Source: an uncultured Planctomycetaceae bacterium (GTDB lineage: Bacteria; Planctomycetota; Planctomycetia; Pirellulales; Thermoguttaceae). Taken from it: 13,150 nucleotides of DNA. Both the position numbers and the translations under genes were made by a program. Position 1 is the stretch's first letter. Every line of letters begins with the position of its first letter. Location of the stretch: contig CAMZHY010000048.1 in NCBI GenBank assembly GCA_947307005.1, forward strand, positions 1-13,150. Reading direction: 5' to 3'. The notes under the pieces were generated by a model that saw only the letters and a list, made by a program, of their open reading frames with translations, was not told where the DNA came from and searched no databases. Shown here piece by piece: positions 8,501 through 13,150 of the stretch.

Positions 8501-11500
8501 GGCGAGATTTCGCTCCGCGAAGCGGTCGCCTACGCCGGCGCGACCTATCAGGTCGAGACGACCCTTGAAGAGGGCGCCGTCGTGACCGACGCGGACGGCG
8601 TTAGCTATCAGGTTTCGAACGGCAAACTCATTTCCTTCGACGGCGTCACCGGAATTCAGACCGGTCAGTATTACGCGATCGAAGGCGTCTACATGGTCGA
8701 CGCTTACGGCGAAGCGGTTCAGCTTGAAGAAGGAACCGTCGTCACGCTTCCGAACGGTTCCAAAGCGACCGTCGTCGGCACGAAACTGCTCCTCGCGTCC
8801 GGCGTGCCCGTGGCGGCGGGCGTCGTGATTACCGACGCGGACGGGAATTCCGGCGCGCTCTCCTACGGCGTGACCACGAACTTCACGCGGAACCAGAAGA
8901 TTTCCGTCGCCCTGACGCCCTCGCTTATCGATCCTACGACTCCGGTCGGAACCTTCGACCCCGGAACGTACACGCTCACGTATCAGGCGAACGGAACCTT
9001 TACGGCGACGCTTAACGTTACGACGACCAACGACCAGAACCAGTCGACGACGACTTCCTTCGAAGCGACCTTCAAGCTCGTCGAAGGCGCGAAGTTCACG
9101 TTCCTTGACGCGGACGGCGCCGCGACCGACGCCGGCGTGATCGTAACGACTCGTCCCGTTGAACTCGAAGACGGCAAGTACACGCTCCTCGATCCCATCA
9201 CGGAAACGGTCGGCAAGGTCACGACGACGACCTACGCGCCGGGCGCGGTTTTCACGCTCACGCGCGGCGTCTTTACCGACGCGGACGGCGTTGAAGTTAC
9301 GGTTCCGAAGGGAACGCGCTTCACCTCGCCGACGGGCATGACCGTCTCCTATCAGTATTCGAACTTCTCCGTCGCTTCGCTTGACGAGGGAACGCCGCTT
9401 ACCGACGAGGACGGCGTGACGCGCTATTACAAGTCGGGCGTGACGCTCTTCGAAGACGTGACGCTCGGGACTGATATCACCTTCAAGGACGGTCTTGAAA
9501 ACGGAACGATCACCCTTGAAAAGGGCGCGATTAGCGTCGAACGCGCCGTCACGATCGACGCGGCGCTCAACAACGGTCTGACGATTGACGCGCACGGCGC
9601 GAGCCGCGTCTTCACGGTCGACGCGTACCGCGAGCCGAACGCTTCCGCGTTCACCGTTCTCAACGGCATGACGCTCGTCAACGGCGCGGCGGACGAGGGC
9701 GGCTTCATCTACGTCGAGGAAGGGTCGAACCTCCGCCTGACGCGAACGAGCATGACCGGCGACGGAACGAGCGTTTCGACGGCGGGCGGCGCGATTTACA
9801 ACGCCGGACGCCTCGCCGTTGAAGATTCGACGACGATCGCGGACGTTTCCGCCGTCAGCGGCGGCGCGATCTACAACGTCGGAACCGCAAGCGTCGTCGG
9901 CGTCGATATTAGCGGCGTCGAAACGACCGGCGACGGAACGATCTACAACTCCGGAACGATCACGATCGCCGCGTCGACGATTGCCGATGCGACCGCCGAC
10001 CGAGGCGCGGGCGTCTACAACACGGGTTCGCTCTCCATCTCGAAAGCGACGAAGATTACGGGCGTCGCGGCGGAGAACGGCGCGGGCGTCTACAACGCGG
10101 GCGTCGCAAACGTCGTGAACGCGGAAATCAGCGGAAACGAAGCGAATCAGGACGGCGCGGGCTTCTACAACGTCGGCAAACTGACGCTCACGAACGTTAA
10201 GATTCTGAACAACAAAGCGGGCGACCAGGGCGGCGGAATCTACGACAGCGGGAATCTCTACGCGACTCGCGTCCTTATCGCGGCGAACGAGTCCGACGGC
10301 CACGGCGCCGCGGTCTTCTCGCTCGGCGACGCCTCGATTGCCAGCTCGATCATTATCGCCAACCAAGGCGACGTCGGCGACTATGCGGTCTTCAACTCGG
10401 ACGGACTCCTCAATCTCGTCGGCGACACGATCGTCGGCAACGGTCAGTCCGGAGTCTATGCGAGCGCTGGACAGGTTCAAATCTACAACACGATCGTCGG
10501 CCAGAACAGCGCCGTCGACCTCTATTCCGACGCCGGTTCCGTCGACGCGCAGTACAGCATGATCGAAAACACGTCGGTCGCAATTGCTTCGACGAATCCC
10601 GCTTACGCGCCGAGTTTCGCGAACTTCAATCCAGGTGAAGCGTGGACCGAATGGAATCTGCGACTCGGTTCCGGATCGAGCGCGATTTCCGCCGGTTCGA
10701 CCGACTATAACAAAGCCGTCAACACGAGCGGCAAGTCGGTCGTCGTTACGGTCGACTACGCCGGAAACGCGCGCGTGACCGAAGACGGTATCGATATCGG
10801 CGCCTACGCCTCCGCCTCGGTTCAGGAAGACTTCTCCACCGTCGTTACGACTTGGGACGACGTCGTCGACCCGACCGACGGACTCGTTTCGCTCCGCGAA
10901 GCGATTCGTTACGCCTCCATCGGCAAGACGGTTTCCGAACGCACGGTCACCTTCTCGCCCGACCTCTTCGCGCTCACCGATTCCGGAACCGTCACGCTCG
11001 ATTCCGATCTCCAGACGATCGTGATCGACACGCCGGTCATCGTCACGTCGGCGTACACCGACGAGCTTGGCGAGACGAGCTATCGCGACATTACGGTCGA
11101 CGGCTCCGTCGCCGACGCGAACCTCTTCATCATCCAGAAGGGCGCCGACGTCGAGATGCGCGGACTTAAGTTCGCCGGCGGTCACGCGACCGGCGCGAAC
11201 GAAAGCGGCGGCGCGTTCGTTATCCACGACGGAACGCTCACGCTCCTCGACAGCATTGTTCACGACAACCACGCCGATCGCAACGGCGGCGCGATCTACC
11301 AAGACGGCGGCGTCTTCTACGCGATCGACTCGCTCATCTACGGCAACTCCGCGGACGGCGTTCGCAGCTACGGCGGCGCGATCTGCATGAACGGCGGTCA
11401 GGCGTATATCTACAACACGACGGTCGCCGCGAACGACGCGGCGGTCTACGGCGGCGTCTTCGAACTCAACGGACTCGTCGTCCTCGCCAACTCGATCGTC

Positions 11501-13150
11501 GCGCAGAACGGCGGCGCCCAGAACGTCGACGTCTACGCCACGAACCTCGAAGCGACCAACAACCTGATCGGCGCGATGGACCCGTGGGCCTCTCGCGACG
11601 GCGTCGACGGCAACATCGTCGGCGTCGTGACCGCGCCCGTCGATCCGCTCTTTACCGACGTCGCGTCGAACGACTTCACGCTCCAGTCCGGTTCGCTCGC
11701 GATTAACGCCGGCGTCAACCAGTACGCGTTCGGTCCCGACGGCGTCCGCCTGAAGTACGACCTCAACGCGAACGACCGCATTATCGGCGGCGTCGTCGAC
11801 ATGGGCGCTTACGAGTCTGGGTTCAAAGACGTGCCCGGCACGGTCGTCACGACCCTCGACGACGTGATCGATCAGACCGACGGTCTTCTCTCGCTCCGCG
11901 AAGCGATCGACTTCGCGCAGCAGTACGGAACCCCGATTACCTTCGATCTTGGCGAAGACTTTGAAGGTCCCGCCGAGATTCGTCTCGATTCGACCCTTGG
12001 CGCGATCGTCGTAACGTCCGATCTGACGATCGACGCGTCCGACGTCGACGGCGGACTGACCCTCGTCGGCTCCGACGACCGACTCTTCACGCTCTCCAAC
12101 GGAACGCTCAAGCTCGACAGCGTCGCGCTTACCGAGGGTACGGCGACGCGCGGCGGCGCGATCTACCAGACCGGCGGAGTCCTCGATCTGACCAACGTCC
12201 TGATCTATAACAACGAAGCGGACGAAGAAGGCGGCGCGATATACTCCGTCGGCGGAACGATCAATATGCTGAACACGACGATCGCGGGCAACACCGCGAA
12301 CAGCGTCCCCGGCGTCTACGCGACGGGAACCGTCGTGCTGCAGAACACGATCATCGCGGAAAACGCGGTCGCGAACGGAACCGCGTCTGAGAACTTCGAC
12401 CTCGACGTTCCGGGCAAACTAACCTCGACGGCGAGCGTCGTCGGAATCGCGACGAACTCGCTTGCCGAGACCTACAACGGATACAACGGCAACGTCTACG
12501 GAACGGAAGAGAGCGTCGTCGATCCCGGTTTCGCGTCCTCCGCGACGGGCGACTACTCGCTGGCGCAGAGTTCGATCGCGGTCAACGCCGGATCGAACCG
12601 CCTCGTCGGTCTTCCGGGCTACTACGCGTCGATTCTCCAGACGTCGACGAGCGCGTCGGTCATCGCGACGGACTACGCGGGCGCGCCGCGTCTTGTCGGC
12701 GGCACGGTCGACGTCGGCGCCTATGAGTACCAGATTTCCTCTGAAGCTCCTAGCGTGGTTGTGACGACGTTGGAGGACGTCGTCGACCCTTTCGACGGGT
12801 ATACTTCTCTTCGCGAGGCGATTGATTACGCAGGGTCGTCCTACTACGTCGACGGCGTGACGACGAAGGTCGGGCGCGAGATCACCTTTGATCCGAGCCT
12901 TGCCGGCGGCACGATCATGCTCGGCGACACGCTCGAGATCGTCAAGTGCGTGACGATTAACGCGACCGATCTTCCGGGCGCGGTCACGCTCTCGGGCGCC
13001 GCGATTGAAGACGGCGGGAACGTCGTCGTTATCAACGGTCAGGCGGATACCGTCGCGGATGAAATCGTTCTCGCCGGTCTCAAGATTACCGGCGGCGTCG
13101 CGGATTACGGCGCGGGCGTGCATCATTTCAACGGGAAAGCGTCGTTGATC
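2573..13150 (+). CDS. Giant multidomain planctomycete surface/secreted protein with two dead protease folds and CSLREA beta-helix units (3' end outside window)
   Basis: The frame stays open for 3,526 codons from 2573 to the window end with no stop or frameshift; the C-terminus is not seen. ATG 2573 is chosen because GAGGA (2559-2563) lies nine bases upstream. An in-frame ATG at 2564 has that site directly against it, and a stop at 2549 rules out earlier starts. Domain order by residue: LEPR-XLL-like motif 37-52, IdeS/Mac-1-like 95-340, PPC-like 350-532 and 533-679, CARDB-like region 684-985, PPC 986-1147, fibronectin III 1160-1250, caspase-like 1254-1500, then CSLREA/beta-helix units starting at 1534, 1962, 2755, 3089 and 3393. 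The protein is acidic (Asp-rich) with only about ten cysteines. No classical signal peptide is visible, which fits LEPR-XLL proteins. Extracellular location is inferred from domain content. Function is unknown; adhesion or a structural surface role is plausible. Confidence 0.93.
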   Translation, partial: MSQSGKRFLSGLFNRGVSAAFESRSSKNAGRIQLDRRLGMEPLEERQLLSADPTLLSAFSSAQASQNASAVAEADAGVAPIDLSSLKTVTVSDATYSTTSSHYIVSDISAYLDRFSCDQQGWAATLANLLTYTGWSDNSVVVDPEVQESIEQQTFDYISNAFTNDQTSLYYAFAWYMGGPSEYIYQGQQNYAQIYPDNTDGGLFPSTTGEYSLYSEYMTEILASDIPSPLYGISTEYLDNNYGVAIEVHYLSNATGRDVTTDTESFIPKKTWLTFWGYEYDATYESTDVEYYTAIYASNPETGDVERLPIQWNNTLGSYVFTTYNQTTGQIPYMYSFDVLERMPGYGTLEPDAYEPNNAADDFDAGSPSNLGQIDVLVPSSTSGTTVYGNTFTLDKLTLYAEGREDVAADPVDYYKFELTQTASHSDSIVVRWAEGVRYQNLKATLFVCVDNEAYAIDPTNYGYVTGHYDSVATQEIEYTVGADGKTYSRTINKLTLPLSGLTAGEYFLKVEFADDVVNGVNAEYNVTFNAGYDDIYETNNSFEEVNKLPYSTVQNPTANLGVLYGTTNLSDLVLKQYSNKIDESDWYRFEMTEAGTAANKINLYYTSTDLQVNDADLDLYLYKLDPSSSRGYTLVAKSYVEMTNVETISMDGFDAGVYYIKVVGNYSAGNVEYKLEINPGVSDIPDLRPEVLEGANWESPFVVTSEKYVPNGSETFENEAIIGVDSNVYINYSFSVNGASTKYGADKTATYEGVKLAMYVNGSEVDPNDLEAVISSSSLTTALKEKLIALFCSNDGLDMEAGDTVQIRNLSLGRMVDEGSFAEKYFNSYSQGANSIVIAINPDNYTFDDDFGTIVDNRETKEMTLTYKDGSFYNGATPTPVSKGTTVEVYRNNKYLADVTYGVDDFAFKNGDVIMVSIVSHKYEVAIDGYYQVNDDVVGVLEYTADNNFVSAIFTVNDLSEDAFAPNASVSEVMTNDNEEDVCPYLGYANIDNLEAYDSVDGEILYHRVIEDLVITGDVNTNGAYKSDWFRFNLKTSEEDETPNYENAFIEIKIDDTYSGLNTTENLGDLDLYLYKVVQTDDTISFEEAYETGAYSIVLLQSSKGVGDTERINFSDLNMEDGVYFINVAGFNGSANRYSMELGGFTKSGDIRPTDPSEYFKEDNVTILNSVATVKWEVPVSDYVSSVVVSYRKVGSDAWTEIGTYKPSVTACKVAGLDSETEYEFKLTVSNFFVADDPLSATVTKTTETYLNETVYRAVIVAVSDYPGTASDLVAPVNDAKAFRNALLQDPQWASENIQLITDGDATRDAVLEALASVADVSDDNDVFVFYFAGSGTSAVVGGQTVGYLKTIGSVRSEFLSSSDLLAATNAIAAGSKQFILDAGQISSSAEETGITYAPFVSSLISSTTNGGSERVAQVSILTSADETNVVSVVGTGSRSVFNHALCDAMEKYSEVVTEEDVEASDDETVVVSDGRVSFAELFNAMGTDSRVVRYNVGVSLDTNDANSETILMSGEWNEAEAYNQTWLDANAIVVTTTVDCVDAHDGRVSLREAAKLVGTVLENEKTIDDGATFTLKAGSVVTVGATTGTLVDDAKVLYSAGGFRTTEACSIQTEKSVVDLSRAGLAVSWTADDWDAGNVSLNDENDIAVKEIEFDYVATTTVDGTTVETTLAVGDELTTAETGGRTVTVAKVGQKQVFMLDDVVYSRTTGLYLNGVPAAISTVAKINQDVEINKVIFDDALAGQTLELNPTAGPIVFDHGGVVYGSSPLAPITLDGQGQFSLVEVTGTDLVSIVGMRLVNAGGSAITVDSGASLELANVLLAGTQAGANGVIVNDGTLYLTNDTIVDNASTDALVSGTGTTEILNTIIALNDADVSGLTYDSTSVVTDSDPGFTDASKGDYTLLKTSPAVDIGQNSAVKLQGGVVIEYDLAGNDRIGIASTVDAGAYEYTVALEDRETPSTVVTILDDLVDATDGEISLREAVAYAGATYQVETTLEEGAVVTDADGVSYQVSNGKLISFDGVTGIQTGQYYAIEGVYMVDAYGEAVQLEEGTVVTLPNGSKATVVGTKLLLASGVPVAAGVVITDADGNSGALSYGVTTNFTRNQKISVALTPSLIDPTTPVGTFDPGTYTLTYQANGTFTATLNVTTTNDQNQSTTTSFEATFKLVEGAKFTFLDADGAATDAGVIVTTRPVELEDGKYTLLDPITETVGKVTTTTYAPGAVFTLTRGVFTDADGVEVTVPKGTRFTSPTGMTVSYQYSNFSVASLDEGTPLTDEDGVTRYYKSGVTLFEDVTLGTDITFKDGLENGTITLEKGAISVERAVTIDAALNNGLTIDAHGASRVFTVDAYREPNASAFTVLNGMTLVNGAADEGGFIYVEEGSNLRLTRTSMTGDGTSVSTAGGAIYNAGRLAVEDSTTIADVSAVSGGAIYNVGTASVVGVDISGVETTGDGTIYNSGTITIAASTIADATADRGAGVYNTGSLSISKATKITGVAAENGAGVYNAGVANVVNAEISGNEANQDGAGFYNVGKLTLTNVKILNNKAGDQGGGIYDSGNLYATRVLIAANESDGHGAAVFSLGDASIASSIIIANQGDVGDYAVFNSDGLLNLVGDTIVGNGQSGVYASAGQVQIYNTIVGQNSAVDLYSDAGSVDAQYSMIENTSVAIASTNPAYAPSFANFNPGEAWTEWNLRLGSGSSAISAGSTDYNKAVNTSGKSVVVTVDYAGNARVTEDGIDIGAYASASVQEDFSTVVTTWDDVVDPTDGLVSLREAIRYASIGKTVSERTVTFSPDLFALTDSGTVTLDSDLQTIVIDTPVIVTSAYTDELGETSYRDITVDGSVADANLFIIQKGADVEMRGLKFAGGHATGANESGGAFVIHDGTLTLLDSIVHDNHADRNGGAIYQDGGVFYAIDSLIYGNSADGVRSYGGAICMNGGQAYIYNTTVAANDAAVYGGVFELNGLVVLANSIVAQNGGAQNVDVYATNLEATNNLIGAMDPWASRDGVDGNIVGVVTAPVDPLFTDVASNDFTLQSGSLAINAGVNQYAFGPDGVRLKYDLNANDRIIGGVVDMGAYESGFKDVPGTVVTTLDDVIDQTDGLLSLREAIDFAQQYGTPITFDLGEDFEGPAEIRLDSTLGAIVVTSDLTIDASDVDGGLTLVGSDDRLFTLSNGTLKLDSVALTEGTATRGGAIYQTGGVLDLTNVLIYNNEADEEGGAIYSVGGTINMLNTTIAGNTANSVPGVYATGTVVLQNTIIAENAVANGTASENFDLDVPGKLTSTASVVGIATNSLAETYNGYNGNVYGTEESVVDPGFASSATGDYSLAQSSIAVNAGSNRLVGLPGYYASILQTSTSASVIATDYAGAPRLVGGTVDVGAYEYQISSEAPSVVVTTLEDVVDPFDGYTSLREAIDYAGSSYYVDGVTTKVGREITFDPSLAGGTIMLGDTLEIVKCVTINATDLPGAVTLSGAAIEDGGNVVVINGQADTVADEIVLAGLKITGGVADYGAGVHHFNGKASLI
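2660..2728 (+). other. LEPR-XLL-type N-terminal motif
   Basis: Residues 30-52 contain RRLGMEPLEERQLLSAD, matching the LExRxLLSAD pattern found near the N-terminus of very large surface proteins of planctomycetes and some other bacteria. It follows a basic stretch (K7, R8, R15, R24, K27, R31, R36, R37). Its presence supports both the start codon choice and the view that the protein leaves the cytoplasm. How the motif works is not established. Confidence 0.8.
2855..3592 (+). other. IdeS/Mac-1-like papain-fold domain, apparently inactive
   Basis: Residues 95-340. DQQGWAATLANLLTYTGW (118-135) resembles the active-site helix of IdeS-family cysteine proteases (in streptococcal IdeS, LLCGAATAGNMLHWW). 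FWGYEYD (275-281) followed by AIYASN (294-299) resembles the His/Asp region (HVINLWGADFD ... AIYVTDSD). At the nucleophile position there is Gly121 (GGT, 2933-2935), and at the His position Thr271. Asn299 replaces the Asp. Residues between, such as FDYISNAF and a GG-L-F segment, also fit the family. The fold assignment comes from motif recall, not from a search. Cys117 is four residues off and is unlikely to substitute. Confidence 0.65.
3620..4168 (+). other. PPC-like beta domain 1
   Basis: Residues 350-532. It opens with DAYEPNN (352-358) and has DYYKFEL (413-419) and LSGLTAGEYFLKVEF (499-513), the pattern of bacterial pre-peptidase C-terminal domains. These are secreted beta sandwiches often linked to extracellular enzymes. 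It is longer than the usual PPC because of a loop around 455-490. Confidence 0.6.
4169..4609 (+). other. PPC domain 2
   Basis: Residues 533-679. DIYETNNS (535-542), SDWYRFEM (585-592), DLDLYLYKLD (617-626) and FDAGVYYIKVVG (654-665) follow the classic PPC order. It directly follows PPC-like domain 1 without a linker. Confidence 0.75.
4622..5527 (+). other. Beta-rich region, possibly CARDB-like
   Basis: Residues 684-985. It begins IPDLRPE (685-691), an opening typical of CARDB domains, followed by alternating beta-strand-like segments (VYINYSFSVNG, VKLAMYVNGSEV, SIVIAINP, VTYGVDDFAF). There may be two Ig-like modules. I do not recognise the second half. No catalytic motif is visible. Confidence 0.4.
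5528..6013 (+). other. PPC domain 3
   Basis: Residues 986-1147. SDWFRFNL (1028-1035), LGDLDLYLYKVV (1068-1079) and MEDGVYFINVAGF (1120-1132) closely echo PPC domain 2. The strong match in DWxRF and DLDLYLYK suggests internal duplication. Confidence 0.75.
6050..6322 (+). other. Fibronectin type III domain
   Basis: Residues 1160-1250. ATVKWEVP (1173-1180), VVVSYRKVGSDAWTEI (1188-1203) and LDSETEYEFKLTVSN (1218-1232) are the B-strand Trp, C-strand Tyr and the LxxxTxYEF signature of fibronectin III folds. It joins PPC domain 3 to the caspase-like domain. Confidence 0.75.
6332..7072 (+). other. Caspase-like (peptidase C14) domain lacking the catalytic dyad
   Basis: Residues 1254-1500. YRAVIVAVSDYPG (1257-1269), LVAPVNDAKAFRNAL (1274-1288) and VFVFYFAGSGT (1328-1338) match the first strand, helix and third strand of caspase/metacaspase folds. 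FILDAG (1380-1385) matches the fourth strand, and FNHALCDAM (1443-1451) and DGRVSFAELFNAM (1475-1487) match the closing elements. Active relatives read FSGHG and LDSCHSG. Here Ser1336 (TCC, 6578-6580) takes the His place and Gly1385 (GGT, 6725-6727) the Cys place, so peptidase activity is not expected. The fold call is well supported by the order of motifs. Confidence 0.8.
7172..8428 (+). repeat. CSLREA / beta-helix / choice-of-anchor-Q unit 1
   Basis: Residues 1534-1952. VVTTTVDCVDAHDGRVSLRE (1535-1554) is the CSLREA head. After a 170-residue insert, the canonical strand VIFDDALAGQTL (1737-1748) starts the helix. It ends with YDLAGNDRIG and VDAGAYEY (1944-1951), the choice-of-anchor-Q closing pattern. 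The namesake Cys of CSLREA is Val here, as in related planctomycete proteins. Confidence 0.75.
8456..10813 (+). repeat. CSLREA / beta-helix unit 2, with large insert
   Basis: Residues 1962-2747. The head is VVTILDDLVDATDGEISLRE (1964-1983). An insert of about 310 residues with recurring TDADG motifs precedes ITFKDGLENGTITL (2302-2315). A regular ladder of GGAIYN-type rungs (2406-2630) follows, closing with VDYAGNARV and IDIGAYAS. At 786 residues it is two to three times the length of units 3 and 4. Confidence 0.75.
9788..10462 (+). repeat. Ladder of about ten 24-25-residue beta-helix rungs
   Basis: Within unit 2, a GxxIYN-like motif recurs with its Asn (or equivalent) at residues 2410, 2435, 2459, 2483, 2508, 2533, 2558, 2583, 2608 and about 2630. 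Variants include GGAIYN, GTIYN, GAGVYN, GAGFYN, GGGIYD and AAVFS. The near-constant 24-25-residue step is that of successive coils of a right-handed parallel beta-helix, and the motif resembles the GGAI repeats of polymorphic outer membrane proteins. Confidence 0.8.
10835..11818 (+). repeat. CSLREA / beta-helix / choice-of-anchor-Q unit 3
   Basis: Residues 2755-3082. The head is VVTTWDDVVDPTDGLVSLRE (2757-2776). VTFSPDLFAL follows after only a short linker. Rungs NGGAIYQDG (2904-2912) and YGGAICMNGG (2933-2942) lead to the closing DPLFTD, LAINAG and VDMGAYES. It is compact, without the insert of units 1 and 2. Confidence 0.8.
11837..12733 (+). repeat. CSLREA / beta-helix / choice-of-anchor-Q unit 4
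   Basis: Residues 3089-3387. The head is VVTTLDDVIDQTDGLLSLRE (3091-3110). Rungs RGGAIYQTGG and EGGAIYSVGG (from about 3194 and 3219) are followed by DPGFASS, IAVNAGSN and VDVGAYEYQ. At 299 residues it is the shortest complete unit and closest to the basic module. Confidence 0.8.
12749..13150 (+). repeat. CSLREA / beta-helix unit 5, cut by the window end
   Basis: Residues 3393-3526. The head is VVTTLEDVVDPFDGYTSLRE (3396-3415), then ITFDPSLAGGTI and the first rungs LKITGGVADYGAGV. The start of this unit (about 12740-12840) uses codons such as TTG, GGG, ACT, TCT and GAG that are rare in the preceding units. Confidence 0.8.

Noticed and set aside
9788..10462. Possible CRISPR or DNA tandem array, because of the 72-75-base periodicity
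   Set aside because: The repeats are conserved as protein rungs in frame, not as identical DNA, and there are no spacers.
6539..11302. A stop-free leftward frame of 1,587 codons opposite the giant gene
   Set aside because: Its product is a low-complexity Arg/Val/Asp string with no recognisable domain. It is the mirror of GAC/GTC/GCG/ACG codons on the other strand, where stops rarely arise. The plus strand gives continuous recognisable domains.

Overview
The window most likely comes from a planctomycete (phylum Planctomycetota). The evidence is a giant acidic secreted protein carrying an N-terminal LEPR-XLL-type motif, PPC-type domains, a caspase-like domain and serial CSLREA / right-handed beta-helix / choice-of-anchor-Q units, a combination typical of that phylum. 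Coding DNA is GC-rich and strongly prefers codons such as GAC, GTC, GCG and ACG, which leaves long stop-free but meaningless frames on the opposite strand. No species call is possible from the sequence alone.

Layout: (1) 1-55, 5' part of a leftward tRNA-Ile(GAU), cut by the window edge, with its promoter and an AT-rich upstream element at 84-140. (2) 176-217, a strong rho-independent terminator closing the leftward gene at 254-1615, a PPi-type 6-phosphofructokinase with its own promoter at 1714-1741. (3) 1616-2572, a 957-base divergent intergenic region with no convincing gene. It is AT-rich on the left and strongly hairpin-forming on the right, and includes a terminator-like structure (2360-2408) on the strand of the next gene. 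(4) 2573-13150, one uninterrupted rightward reading frame of 3,526 codons, still open at the window end.

Reading the giant protein through by hand gives this order: LEPR-XLL-like N-terminus; an IdeS/Mac-1-like papain-fold domain; two PPC-like beta domains; a CARDB-like beta-rich region; a third PPC domain; a fibronectin III domain; a caspase-like domain; then five CSLREA-headed beta-helix units, the fifth cut by the window end. Two protease-like folds are present and both appear catalytically dead. The IdeS-like domain has Gly121 and Thr271 where Cys and His are expected. The caspase-like domain has Ser1336 and Gly1385 where His and Cys are expected. This paired loss is the most unusual signal here.

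The phosphofructokinase and tRNA are housekeeping genes. I see no functional link between them and the giant surface protein beyond sharing a divergent intergenic region.
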